Shown: piece by piece, positions 28,001 through 43,000 of the stretch
How positions within the stretch are numbered: the stretch's first letter is position 1
Layout of the letters: each line of letters starts with the position of its first letter
Origin: Antedon mediterranea
Lineage: Eukaryota > Echinodermata > Crinoidea > Comatulida > Antedonidae
Direction: 5' to 3'
Length of the DNA stretch: 64,000 nucleotides
Assembly (NCBI RefSeq): GCF_964355755.1
Contig: NC_092676.1
Coordinates: 30,019,871 to 30,083,870, forward strand
The notes under the pieces: generated by a model
Databases searched by the model: none
The model's input: the letters and a program-made list of their open reading frames with translations, nothing else
Told to the model about the DNA's origin: nothing
Translations under genes and position numbers: made by a program

Positions 28001-31000
28001 TACATATGCATTCAACAACAGCCAGCACAAACTCTCCAATTACAGGATGGATAAACTATTACGAATTATCATGCTTATAAACTAAGTCTCATTTGAAGCT
28101 TAAGCTTGGTTCCCACTAGAACGTAACGCAAGGACGTAAACGCAACGCAATCGTTTTAACCAATGACAAGCGAAGTTATAGACAGTTAGCAATCACAAGC
28201 GAATAAGCCATCGCTTGTGATTGGTCAATTCACTTGCGTTGCATTACGTCCTTGTGTTGCGTCGCTAGTGGGAAGGAACCACGCTTCAGGGAGTGGAGTT
28301 GAAAAAGGTGTGAGTTAGCTACAGCTCCACTATTTGGCAGAATATTTTAAATAAAATTCAATGTGGTGTTTTTAAGCTTTACATTTACTGTCCATTGTTA
28401 TGATCTTTTAACATTTCTACCTTAATTATAATTTTTTCAATTTAGTGACAGAGGAAACAGCATATGAGCGGCAGTATACATACGACAGTACGATCGAGGA
28501 AGATGAAAACGGTTGTGTGCGTGTACTCATGCGTATCAAACCAATTATTACAACACCGCCACCAACGTACAATCCATACAAAGCTTTACGTAAGACAGAA
28601 AAGTACATAAATGCGAAGACTTGTATGAATGCAAACACTACAGGATTCTACACACAACCTATTCAGCCAATTAATTGGAAAGATTTCAATATTACAATTT
28701 TGTTCACTGGTAGGCACATTTATTCTGCAATATATAAATATTTACCAATTATTTACATTGTTACAGGGATCTTACAGAGAAAAGTAATTTTCTGTAGTCG
28801 CAAGACCCTTTGAAAAAATCGTATTATCTTAACTTGAGAAAAAAGTGTCTGTTTGACATGAATATAAATAATAAAATCAAATTATTTGCATTTTTTGTTT
28901 ACAAATATCATAATTGATCTTGTTTTAACTTTAAATTTGTAGGTGAAATTTTCAACTATGTTGAAGTAAATCAAGTTTTAGTTTCAGAAGTTTATGTAAA
29001 CATAACACAAAGTACTAAACTCATTAACCAAATAAGACGTGTATTTGGTAAGTAAAGTTTTTAAACTTCTTTATCTCTTCTTTAATAAATAAGTTCAGTT
29101 TTAGGATAGAATTGTTTTGATATTTGATTTTCCGTTAATTTGTTATCTTTCTATGAGACAGGCACCATTATTTCCACTTGTTTTGTGAATGAAATAAAGT
29201 TAACTTATCTTAGAAATATAATTTCTTAATGTTTTTAAATTTTTAGCCATTCAAAAAATACCAATAAAAAGACCAGGTTACTGGGTATACAACAATCCAA
29301 CATTTTCCGATCGTAATTTCACCCTGAAACATGAACAAATACTTCACCACGGTGTTTTGATCCACCCCGAAGCGTTCAACCGCGGTTTCACCATGACGAT
29401 TGATGTTCCAAAGGTTGATGATGTATACTTGGCCAAATTTGAAAACATCACACCATGGTGGAAGACGGGAAAACATTTTGCAGCGATATCAGATTACCAT
29501 ATGTTTAATTCAACCTATAATACAAATGGCGACGAATTAACTTTGGAAACTGTAATAGATAAGATGGAAGGTTATTATGATGGGGATAGCAGATTGCCAG
29601 ATATCACTTCTGAATGGGTTGTCGAACAAAATGATTACGGAGAAGAAATAATTGTTCAGTGTATATTTTCCGTCACACCATTTCTCAATATTAAAGATGT
29701 TGTTTGGCGCGACCACGGAAGATTAAATTTTTATTTGTATTCTCGAGTTCTTTCATCAGTGGTGGCTGATAATGAGCTTAAATTTTCTATCACAGCCGAT
29801 TTTAAGTTCCCACCAGGAGATGAACTAATTCTGTATGCGTCTAGGACGAGCACCGTGACTGTTCAACCGTTTGTGCCACGTATTCCGCCAGTCAATGCCA
29901 CTCAGGAACCAGACTGTCAAGATGACATCACATATACTTTTGAATTATTCAACATTCTGGAATTTTCTATCAAGGATATCTGGATGAACGTGACTTGTCC
30001 CGATTTAGTTATCATACCGTCGACGCTTGAAGTTGAAATTATTCACCATGTTAATGTCACAAGTGATAGCAACGCTGATATCATGCTTACTACAGATCAA
30101 ACATATCACATACATTACACAGAGTTGGCTCCTCAAGTACTTGCAAGAGGGCAGCAGACATTTCGACTGGTCAACAACGGTATTGCGCCGCATTACTCCA
30201 TTGTTTGCAAAGTTTATCTTTCATTTCGCAAGGATAATAAGGCGTTAGTCCTTCCATATTTGGCAGGTGTCAGTAATGAACTGTTTACACCTGGCATTGA
30301 GTATATTTTATATGGGCGTGATTTAATTGAGAAGGAGGAGGAAGTTATGATATTGACAACACCAATGAGTAGGACTACTGTGTTGTTAGGAAATGCCACA
30401 GCTGAAATTCCTATTATGGTGGATGAAGAAGTAAGTTATGGCGTGGAAGAAGAGACAACACCTCTAATGTACTCGATGCCTGTTGGGTCAAATGCAACAT
30501 TCATTATAAATATAACAGTACCAGAAATAACCACAGAGGTCAGTGGTAAATAGTAGTAGTACTGTAAGATCTATTTTCCAATGATGCACATGTCTAAAAA
30601 GCTCTGTCAAATCAAATTAGTTTGTGTGCCCAAATATGCTAGTGATATGCTTAAATATGGTAGTGATATGCCCAAATATGCTAGTGATATGCTTAAATAT
30701 GGTAGTGATCAGATTGCATTAACATTTATTTGGAACAGTCCTAGAAAAAAGGTAAAAAACAAGCATATATTTACAATAAGTTAAATGAGTTACATCATAA
30801 TATCCATATATGGACACATCTCATTTTTCTTGTCAAACTGGTTTGATAGTGTAGACAGAGCTCAATTGTTAAAATGTACTTTTTAAATGTTGATCTTGAT
30901 TTTATTTTGTGTATATTAATTATACAGTAGTAGTTTTTAATTATGCAAAAATGTGTCATTATTCCTTCTATTCAATAAGATTTCATCTTTTTTTAGATTG

Positions 31001-34000
31001 AAATTTATTTTGGTATGCCAGCAGCAGTGTTAGCTGTCTATTATTCCAGAATCATATTTATTGGTGGAAATATAATAAACCTGGATATGGTTGATCTTGA
31101 GAAAGGAAGCGATATCATGGGTAAGAATGGACACAGTGCTTGACTGTTAGGAGCAGAACAGTCCTTCAGGCCACCCATATTAAAAGGACACCCCTATTAA
31201 AGGGACACATGTTCCCACATTGCTGCAGGTCTTTCTGAATTACTGTATATGAGCCTCCCCCACATGATTATTTCATTGTATTTATCCTGTATGTTATTAT
31301 ATTGTGGTAATAAAATTAAATTGAAATATTGATTGGTAAAAATCACAGAAGCCTGATGTTAAACTATAATTAGAACCCTGAAAATTGAACCCCATTTATT
31401 TTGTATTATTTGAATGTATTTCTTTAAAGAATCATGGGACATGACTACCAGAACAAACTTAAAACAGAAACTGGGAAACTTAACCAATATTGCAGATAAT
31501 TTAAGAAACGAAAGTGGTAAGTTTCCTTAATATTCTTAATACAGCTACATCATATCATGTTATGATGCTTGGCTACCAATCCAAGGGTCCTGGGTTTAAG
31601 TCATATATGTTAGGATTTTTTCTAATGACAAATTACAACTCCACTCCCAAAGACTTGTAATAAGACTTATGTCTATACTTAGATTAGTATATTCTTTATT
31701 TTCTCATAGATAACATTGTTCTTGAGTTTAATGTTGTACTCCTGGATGAAAAAGAAACAGTTGTAAAAGATACAGAACATGAGTTTAAGACAACTGTGAT
31801 TTACACAAATGGACAAGACTTAGTACAGCAACAGAGTGTAGCAGTATTAGAACCTGACATCCAAGTGTATTTGAGAGTAGCCAATGAAAGCACAAATGCA
31901 GATCCAGGTAATGTACTGACATTACTAATATGTACTCACTTTTCCAGCTCACATACATGTTAGCATTCTATCATTACTAATAAGTACTCACTTTTCCAGC
32001 TCACATACATGTTAGCATTCTATCATTACTAATACGTACTCACTTTTCCAGCTCACATACATGTTAGCATTCTATCATTACTAATACGTACTCACTTTTC
32101 CAGCTCACATACATGTTAGCATTCTATCATTACTAATAAGTACTCACTTTTCCAGCTCACATACATGTTAGCATTCTATCATTACTAATACGTACTCACT
32201 TTTCCAGCTCACATACATGTTAGCATTCTATCATTACTAATACGTACTCACTTTTCCAGCTCACATACATGTTAGCATTCTATCATTACTAATACGTACT
32301 CACTTTTCCAGCTCACATACATGTTAGCATTCTATCATTACTAATACGTACTCACTTTTCCAGCTCACATACATGTTAGCATTCTATCATTACTAATAAG
32401 TACTCACTTTTCCAGCTCACATACATGTTAGCATTCTCTGCATGTTGTCATAAACAAACACTTGAATATTCAAGAGTTTTAGGTGAACAAAATTATTATT
32501 AGTGAAATATTTCAATTTTTAAAATGTTCTGTTTTGTTTATTACTGATAATTGTTAATAAATAAAAAAAATATGTTTTAAATGCTGTATCAAATCTGTAA
32601 CTTTTTATATAGGTTTAAGTTGGCTTGTGAGCCATAGACCTTTCTTGTTCAAACATCATTATTGAGCACCTTTAAGTCACTCTACTCAAAACTCACATTT
32701 TCTGATGTTTTTGGCTGCTCCAGGAGCAATGACTGGAATGGATTGATTGATGGAAAAAAATAAGTGAATGAAAATGATTTTGACTTTTTTGTACTAGGTG
32801 AAATCTTCCAGTATTATATAAAAGTAAATCACACGTCAGTATCGCAGTCACCAGCCCACCACATAAATGTTACCATCCATCTACCATATATGATCATAAA
32901 CAAACACTTTCTGCCTTATGAATATTCAAGAGTTCCAGTCAGAGGTAAAAAATTTGAACCAGGCTTTGAATATGAAAATGATGAGATTTTGCTACTGTAC
33001 CTCTATAAACTAGATTTGGATGAAGTCATCGAAGGAACATTTCTTGTGCAGATAACAACGAAACTTATGGAAGGTAAACTTAAAATTTGTGAATATGTTA
33101 TGAAAAAAAGAGAAAAAAAAGAGATATTAAACTTTTTAAATTGTATGATGTCAATCATGACGTAATTTTGTACTTTATACTAAGTAAGTATGGGGGAATC
33201 AAGCCCATCCTCTACCTCTATACCACCAAGCCTGCCCTGATGGCTAGGGGTTAGATTTTCGAATCAAAGTATAAGCAGCGTTTTGTTTAAACTGTCTACA
33301 CTATCAAACCAGTTTTACAAAAAAAGTGTAATGTGCCCAAATATGGTAGTGATGTGACACCACCATGTCCATATATGTACATTTTTTTGTCACATTTTGC
33401 AGGTATTTGTTTACAAGCTCAAGTTAAATACGAAATGTCTAGTTTCTACCAGTGGGGGCGGTACTACCCTTACACAACAGTAAGTGAAAATGTCCTCAAC
33501 ATTCGCAATGCAACTCTTAAATTTATTGGAACTTCTCTTCACGATACTCCTGACAAATTGGTTGCCATCCATGAGCAAGTTACATACAGAATTACCATAC
33601 CTCTGCCTCCAATATCCAGCAACCTAACCATAGAGATATTCCTACCTACACGAAATGTAACACGAAAGATCTGGGAAGTCTTACAAATACAAGAGGAGAT
33701 TCCAGAGGTCCTGCCAATCGAAGAAACTTTTTTTGATAATGGCTGCTATACTGTGATGAGACCATGCTTTTGTTATGGAGCTGGAAATATGTCTTTCGAT
33801 GCCAGCTGGTTTATTTCGCGATTTACTTGTAAATTGAAAACTGACCAGATGTGTACCAACTCGACAGATTTGGACACCGGAGAAAGCAACATAACAAATT
33901 GTGATTACTCACCAGATGTGTACAGCAAATGTCGAAATTTATCTAAAGAGATGTGTTTCCAAAATGAAAATGTGACCACTTATCTACAAACTCCAATATC

Positions 34001-37000
34001 ACACTTTCAACAGATGGCTTGTAATATGTCAAACAGTACTATGAATAACAACGGTACAGCATTTAACCATTCATCCTCCTTTCCCTGGAATTGCACAGTT
34101 CATCGAACAGAGGCAGACTTATGTCACGAGTTCTCCACCAGTTTCTGTGAAAATGCACTATTTACTGAGTGCAGTTATTCTGGGGTTCCTCATCATCACA
34201 ACGAAAGTGAGAGTATGAATGTTACAAAACTTCATCTTGACGATTATATCGGCAACTGGAGTTGTGCTTGTTTAAAAGAAACTGAAGAAGGTAATCTAAT
34301 TTTGTTTCATTTAGATTTAAACCCAGGGGCACAGAGCATGAGCAATATAATGTAACTACCCAGTAAGGCCTCTTAGGAGTGCTAAACCAGGGGCCTTAAT
34401 TGCCCCATGTTTTAAGCCACTGTTATTAGTAATCTGATATTGATGATGATTCATGGTATATTAATTCACTCAACAATTAAAATCATACACGACTGACAAT
34501 CATTATGTAATAATTATTTCCAATCAATTCTTAATCTTGAAGTAGTCATGTCTCGGGACTATTCTATAGCCACCACGGATAGACTTTCTTCATCACATGC
34601 TTCTATGAATGGATGACTTTTGGGTGCAGGAACTCTAGTCAATCAAACTCAGTACCATTTTGATTTCATGATCATTAAAAAAATTTCCTCATCTAATTAT
34701 TTCTAATAAATTCTTAATCTAGAGATTCAAGATGTAAAAGATCCATTTGAAGGTTTAAATTTAACAGCCATATTGGAAGGACACTACAACGCATCCAAGA
34801 AGCCATATCAGGTTTGCTCCTCATTACTTGCCAACAAATCGTTGCTAGCAAAACCCATCAAGCCTTCTGATGAACAACCTTACCAGAATCTATCGTCATC
34901 AGATCATCAGAATCTAACAGAAGATGAAGGATTTTATCCGATTCCAGATTTCTGCTTTGAAGAAACTATTATTGAGCTAGGAATGGCAAAGGTTGTTAAT
35001 ACTTCAATTGTAACAACAAGAGAGGGAGTTATTTGCACTTTTACAGGTGGAAATAATCACAATCCTCACCAACCAGGTGAGAATAAGTCTGTTAACTTAA
35101 TTCAAACCACTTTATATTAAGTTCTGTGGAATACTAAATGCATACCTTAAATGTGTTTCTATGTAATACCCATAACTAAGCACCTGAATGTCTAGGTACT
35201 CCTCATGAAACCGCCTGTAGTGCATTATAACGTTCAAGTTATATTACAACCTTTGACTATTTCTACCTAAAATTTTTATAGCTGCTTTTTCTTGAATTTT
35301 TCGTTAAAATATAAATCTTTTATATTTGTAGGTGTTAAATATAAGGCTATGAACCTACCAGGCTTTGGGTTAGGAGGCGATTCGGTATCAGTATATGTTA
35401 CCATGGTGATATCTGACGAGGTAGAGAATGTCCGAGATGAGACTCTGTTTATCAATGCTTCATCTACTTTCATGTACTTGAACATACCAATACCGCCACC
35501 ATTGAGGTACGAAGAAAACTGCACATGCTCAAAGCCGCTTACACACTATTTTGACGTTGACTACCCACTTGACTGTGGATGTGAGTCGATGTATCTCGTA
35601 GGTCATAAACGCGACCTTTGTAACTGTACAACAACATTTCACGAAATCGAAGAGTCATATTTTAGTGCGCCCTCATGTGATTGCGTTAATTTCTGCGAGA
35701 ATAATGTACAATACTTCTTCAATCAACCAATGGTTAAGAACCTGGCAGACTTTGATAATGCAACATGTGATTGTGGATCGTATAAGGACTTTTCAAATTC
35801 ACAGAATAACTTTGATTATTTATCAGAATGTCGAGAGATGTATTTTAGAAATTACACTTGTCAAAATGTCAATCATACTGTTAAGAAAACTGTGGAGGAA
35901 TGTCGGAATATTACAAGCAAGAACTGCTTAGAGGTCAATGAACTACAAGATATAAATGTTGCCTGGTTGTGTCAATGCTCATCTGACGGTCTAAACTGTT
36001 CCTGTGAATTTGACAGTTTTCCGTTGTCACCAAACTTTGCAAATTACTCCATTGTTGAATGCCAGAATATGCCATGGGTTAAAACCAATGACGGTTATAA
36101 CGGTGACATTTCATTGTGTGATTGTCACATTACAAATGGGTCTCCTGCAAAATCTTGTCACTGTTCTGGAGTTTGTTCAATACATATTACAAATTCATGT
36201 ACTGCATACAATCACACATTTTGTGAAGATGTCACACATTTAAGAGAATATCTCGTTAATGATGGACTCTGTATTTGTGAAAAATTCTATGGGTCAAATC
36301 ATACCATTCAAGACGCTTTAAGATTATATAAATACCATAATAATACCAAAATAATTTTGAAAAATCAAACCATGAACGGCATTGAAGATAGTCAGTTTAA
36401 AAATGGAACGTTTTTAAATGTCACAATGTCAAATTCCACAGCTACTAATGCCAATGAAACCACTCAAGTTTTGTATAAAGATCAATTGAGCTTGGATGAC
36501 TTTGTCTTGTACTGTAATTGTTCAGATGTAGATATAATCATTCCAGATATCAAACCAGTACAATGTAAAGAGATCGCACCAAAAGAAGTCTTTGTCTGCC
36601 AGTGCTTCGTGCCGGCAGATAACGAAACTCAACTAATTTTAGACAATTGGGATTATAACTTGACAATTGTTGACGAAGCTGTAACTTACCTTGGCGACGA
36701 GTTTGTTGTTATTGAACCCGAGTTAGAGATATCATTTGTACGTATTGAACCGAATCCGGTTGATATCGTTGATAGTTTAGACTTTGTGAAGTTTGGATAT
36801 AAGATCCAGCACACTGATTCATCCAATTCACCAGCGTACAACTTGACCCTATTCCTTGATGCTGTTAACTTTACCATTACAAACGGCAGCGGTAAAGTCT
36901 TACCGACTGATATTTTATCCAGCCGTTCCTGCTCCGATGAAACTCTTTGCGAAATCTCTTACGATAATGAGGTCGGACATTTCCATTTAGGATTTCTTCC

Positions 37001-40000
37001 AGTAGATGTAGACGGTGCTTCCTTTGAAGGCACGTTCTCTTTAGCTCTCCGAGATGATGTTGATTTCGTTGCCAACAGTATCATCAGCGGAACAGGAATC
37101 CTATGGTATGATAGCTGTGTTGTAGACTTTCCTGGTCGTCTGTATGGTCCAATCAATTCCTCAGACATCTGCCATATCTATGCACCAAACATCACTGCCA
37201 AACTAGAATTCACCACTGCGTATGCATATATGTATCAAAATGAAGAGTATGGCATACCAAACACTTTCTCCATTGGTGACTATGTTGACATTCGTGCACA
37301 TCTGTGGGTTCCTGAAATCACGTTAAATGTTGCTAATTACAGCATCAGTGGAGATAACATGTTCTCTTTCACACCAGTGATGGCGGTGATGTTGTTGACG
37401 GACAGGATCTACGTAAGAAATGACACTGCCACATTCTTTCTAGATCAGCGTCACAATCCGCATGATAATGAATTCCACATTCTCTATCCTGATGAACAGT
37501 ATGACACAGCGGAATTCACAGACAAGGGAATTGCGTTTATACCAGGTAAACAGATTATGAGTTTAATTTTAGAGTATATTAAGCTCTTTCTGCACACTAT
37601 CAAACTATTTTGACAAAGAAAAGTGTGATGTGCCCAAATAATATGCCCTAATAATATGGTAGTGGTGTGACATCAGACTTTGTTTCCTTGTACTAGTCCC
37701 ATATCCCTTTATAACGTTACACCATATAACTCTTTTAAACATTTATGACTGTTTTTGTTTTAGGTGTTCTAGTAAACCAAGCAGATAATATAGCATCACC
37801 TGAAGATTATCTCCTGTTAAAGTTCATATTTACTTTAAAAGATGACCCACTCTGGAAACAAGATGACATCATACCCTTCACAGTATCTGTTGTATACTAC
37901 AGTGATTATGACGGACAACTTTTGACATTGATTGACAAGAATGTTGAATTAAAGGTCGTTGAACCCAGACTGACACTTAGAGTTGAGGTAAAGTCTAATG
38001 TGCAGTTAAAAATGCTACTGAAGTTCATTATATACTGTGCCATCATCAAAAACATTCACCTACCTTTTTTGTGTTTTAAAATTTAAAAAAAAAAAAAAAT
38101 ACAGTGGCTTAAAAGCTATAAGCAATCACTATGGCTAAACCCAGAAACCCTAAAGGTTAAGTGCTCCCAGAGTATGAGCAGCCCAATGTAACTACCCAGC
38201 GTTTGGGGTCTTCTCCATGGCTGTTCTTAATCTTTACTATTTGACTTTCAGATTCTTGATTATAAGTGGCAGGTTGAACAAGTACAGAACACAACAGGTT
38301 ACACTTGTGTAGAGAACACTTGTTGTGAAGATGGTGAGCCTTGTGATACAGGCCGTGTGTGTGTTACAGACTCTTCTGATATGGACAATTGTGAGACTCA
38401 CAGGTACTCCTGCACCACATACTCCTAATACAATAATTTGTCTAAAGCTCTCTCTACACTATCAAACTTTATGTGACAAAAAATATATGGACACATTTGA
38501 TGTCATATCACTACCATATTTGTGCACATCACACTTTTTTTATCAAACTAGTTAGATAGTGTACATAGAGTTAAAATGTATTCTGCAAATATGTCTTGTT
38601 TAACCCTTTTGCATAAAAATGTATATCTGCTGTTTAAAAAAATATCAACACTATTCCATTCCAGGTGTTTATGCTATTCTGGATTTGCATTGAATGCTGA
38701 ATCCACCTGTACTGCTGTGGGACGTACTGCTGGTGATATACTCGTGTTTGGACTGACTGTATTTCACAGCCAAGAATATACTGGTTAGTAGGCCTAAATA
38801 GTGAATTGAATAGATTGCAAACGAATTCAGTTGATTTTAAATAAATATTTTCATTTCAGGTAATGCATTTGATCTTTACATAACGTTATACAGTGACCTC
38901 AAGTCTGACCTTCTACCAGATACTGACACAATGGGTCACATCCCTACAGATGGTTACCTTGGTAATGTAAGGAAACCACGATTAACACAAATAAGTGACC
39001 ACGAATTTCAACTTTATGTTCATCGTTTTGATCATGTAGTGAGCTGCGAACGTTTTACAGTGCCATTCAGGATTAAGCCTTCTTTACATGTGTTTGCAGG
39101 GCAAACTTGGGAAGTGGAGGTAAGATTTTTGGCACCAGTCTACCTATCTAAGCTTGTGCTTATTTACCAGCCTACTAGATCTCTTAGATCAGGTGGCTAA
39201 TGTCTGCTAGTAGACTAGTACATCTACTATGGTGGACAAGCTTTTGGTAGCAGCTCCAATGTGGAATTCCTTACCAATTTAAATCAGACAGTGTGCTACT
39301 TTAAACTTTTAGACCCAGTTGAAGTCTTTCTTTTTCAAGTTATTGCCATCTATTTTAATTTATGTACAGCGCATTGAGAGCTTGCTATATGCGCTACAAT
39401 ATATAAGAATGAACTATTATTTATAATAAGTTGTCTAGATTGTGAGGACCAACATTTACATGTAATGAAATATTCTTTTTTTTGTAGGCAACAATGAATT
39501 ACCGTTCTTCTAAGCCGTATGACACGCCATTCAACATTAAATCACGACTGTATGACATGAAAGACATGAATGATACAATCCGATTCCCATTATTCGCTCC
39601 AGCCCCAAGTGTTCGCTTCAAAATGTTACCATCAAGTGGTCAATCTAGCCCAATAAATTTTGAAGTTTTCTCTTCTTCTATGGCTCAAAATGAAGTCATG
39701 GTGAATGTACGAGAAGAAGATAAAATTGTGTTTCAGGCCGAAGTTGTTATACCAAAGATTAAGTGCAGTATGACTTTTAAATTAAATCTACCAGAAGGTA
39801 AAAGATTACTTGATTACTTCTTAAGTCTGGAACCATAATCCATATTTAAGACTACATTGATACATTAAGTATAATAAAGAAAATCAAATCAGTTCATTGA
39901 GTTCTTCATTTTTATCCATTTCTTAGGGAGTGGCATTACACTGGAAAATGTTACCATGGTTTCCATGGGTACTGCAATAGATTTTCCGGAAACTAATTTT

Positions 40001-43000
40001 GGTGAACCACAAGTGACAGAAAGCATTGATGGACAAAAGTTCTTTTTTGCCTATTTTCCTGATATACACAGTAAAGCAAACACATTGAATACTCCACGGG
40101 TAATGTTATTTTAATTTTTTTTTAAATATTTCTTTTCAAAATTTTCATTTTCAAAATATATATGTACTGTATATTCGGCAATAAGTGTTGACAAATTTTA
40201 CCCTTTTCTGTACTATATGCTGTAGTTTTTTTCCGAAAAATATGTTAAAAGTTGTTAATTTATATACTGATATCAAATATTACAAAACAAAAATTTGTGT
40301 TTTTAAGTCTTTAGATTCCACCAAGCAGCAAATGTTCAAGTCAATGAACGGAGAACAGCAGCCGTACCCAACAAACCCAGAATGCAATGCTCTCAATTCC
40401 AGTTTATACGAGCAGACAATTCTTCTAGGGTGTTACCATAATAAAATGTCTTACTTTGGCGGTTTTATAACAGACATGCACCCATCTTTACCTTTCTACA
40501 ATCTATCTCAAGTGATGACAAGGCAGTTGTGTTTGGATCATTGCAGGTAATGATTCTCATAGACTATATTTCCAACTTCTTCATTGTCATACTATCAACA
40601 ATTGATTATTGATTGACAGAACTATGAGGCCCACTAGCTAGCCTACTGTAAAGTAGTGGCTGCGTGTGTGACAGTGGCTGAACTAGTACACCGGGGTAAC
40701 CTCCTACTCGTCTTGAAAAATGTACTGGGTTCTTTAAAGTGCACATGAGTTAGATGTGTACACTGGACCTATGGTTTATAGTTCCTTATCCGAGAAGACT
40801 CTACTCTACCACCAGAACCATGGAGCGAGTGAGCCTCGAATGTGTTTTAATCTCTCTGCCAGGTCACTCGCTCAACATACATACATGCTATCAAGAATCT
40901 ACCAATAAAACTCCTTTTTCAATCAATAAAATCAATCAATCAATGTCTTGATGAACTTTCAAATCAGTAATAGTGTGTATTTATACTTCCTAGTGATAGA
41001 AGATATGATTATGCAGGCCTGCTGAAGGGTGCTATCTGTTTGTGTGGGACTGAAGAGCAATTCATGCAATACTATCAAAATAGAACATTTGAATTGAATG
41101 GCACTTTACATCATGCAACCCTTGATCATTGTAGTACACTCTGTACAGGTACATAAAGCTCTGTCTACACTACAACCCTTGATCATTGTAGTACACTCTG
41201 TACAGGTACATAAAGCTCTGTCTACACTACAACCCTTGATCATTGTAGTACACTCTGTACAGGTACATACAGCTCTGTCTACACTACAAACTAGTTTGAT
41301 GCAACCCTTGATCATTGTAGTACACTCTGTACAGGTACATAAATCTCTGTCTACACTACAACCCTTGATCATTGTAGTACACTCTGTACAGGTACATAAA
41401 GCTCTGTCTACACTACAACCCTTGATCATTGTAGTACACTCTGTACAGGTACATACAGCTCTGTCTACACTACAAACTAGTTTGATGCAACCCTTGATCA
41501 TTGTAGTACACTCTGTACAGGTACATAAAGCTCTGTCTACACTACAAACTAGTTTGATGCAACCCTTGATCATTGTAGTACACTCTGTACAGGTACATAA
41601 AGCTCTGTCTACACTACAAACTAGTTTGATGCAACCCTTGATCATTGTAGTACACTCTGTACAGGTACATAAAGCTCTGTCTACACTACAACCCTTGATC
41701 ATTGTAGTACACTCTGTACAGGTACATAAAGCTCTGTCTACACTACAACCCTTGATCATTGTAGTACACTCTGTACAGGTACATACAGCTCTGTCTACAC
41801 TACAAACTAGTTTGATGCAACCCTTGATCATTGTAGTACACTCTGTACAGGTACATAAAGCTCTGTCTACACTACAAACTAGTTTGATGCAACCCTTGAT
41901 CATTGTAGTACACTCTGTACAGGTACATAAAGCTCTGCCTACACTACAAACTAGTTTGATGCAACCCTTGATCATTGTAGTACACTCTGTACAGGTACAT
42001 AAAGCTCTGTCTACACTACAAACTAGTTTGATGCAACCCTTGATCATTGTAGTACACTCTGTACAGGTACATAAAGCTCTGTCTACACTACAAACTAGTT
42101 TGATGTGTCTACTGTATATATGAGCACATTGCATTTTTGTGTCATAAAAAGTTTAGTGTAGACAGAGCTTTAGACCAGGGAGTTGTAAAATTATTTTACA
42201 ACTCCCTGTTTAGAAATACTTAGTTTTATATGTTAATTTGACCAGGGAGTTGTAAAATTTTACCACTCCCTGATTTGACATCCTAGATTTTTTTCATGTT
42301 ATATATTTCAAAGTAAAAGTTTCTCTCTTTATTATTATTTTTTTTAAATTTCTTTTTTATAGTTCTATTATCAATTTATAATATTTTAGAGGACATAAAT
42401 ATTGATTGTTTTATTGAATTTCGTTCTTTTTTTAAAATGTATGTATCACTATGATACATTCTGTTTGGATTATCTTTTTACGTAACCAATTACATTGTGA
42501 ATGTGTGTGTCTTTTAGGTGAAAATGCCTCTTGTGGGTCGATGGAATTTGCTTTACTGTATGGTCCAATACCTGGATCTGTTCCTAAACAACAATGTGAC
42601 TGGTATTCAGGATTGTATGATGAAACTGAGGTATAGCAATTGTCTAATCTGTAAATTTGATTATATCATTATAACATAATATAACATTGATAACAGCACA
42701 GGTATTTAATTATATTAATATTCGATAAATTTAATTTTTAGGATGTGTTTGTGGTAGAATTCAGTTTATCAATTCATTCATTGGCTACTAAGGGTATAGA
42801 GGAATACCTACACTTACAAGTAACATACGATCATGGAGAAAACAAAACAAGCACACTTCTACCGTTAGCCCCCTATAAAATAGAGGTATGCACATTTATA
42901 CTTTCACTGAGGACGATCGAAGCATATTGATAGAATTTAACTTTTCAGAACTGCATACGTGGTGTACTGCATACGTGGTGTACTGCATACGTGGTGTACT

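Larger units (their letters stand above)
40308..42630 (+). other. WSC domain coding exons 23-25 of the giant glycoprotein
   Basis: Exons 40308-40546, 40994-41148 and 42518-42630 encode LLGCYHNKMSYFGGF, then LCLDHCR, YDYAGLLKGAICLCG, CSTLCTGENASCG and FALLYG. This is the cysteine order of WSC carbohydrate-binding domains (GCY, C-x3-C, YAGL-x-G-x-C-x-CG, C-x3-C-x-G-x4-CG). Introns fall inside the domain. The intron after exon 24 opens with the 15-copy exon/MITE array. Only the first donor (41148) keeps the frame, since TAA follows within the intron in the exon frame. Confidence 0.8.

Noticed and set aside
30539-30549. Alternative exon 9 donor eight bases downstream
   Set aside because: It would shift the frame relative to exon 10, whereas GAG|GTCAGT keeps phase 0 and the whole 34-exon frame.
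41098-42134. Long open frames of about 340 codons on both strands
   Set aside because: They run through the 57/72-bp array, whose periods are multiples of three. The sequence is exon end, donor and MITE end repeated, not a gene.
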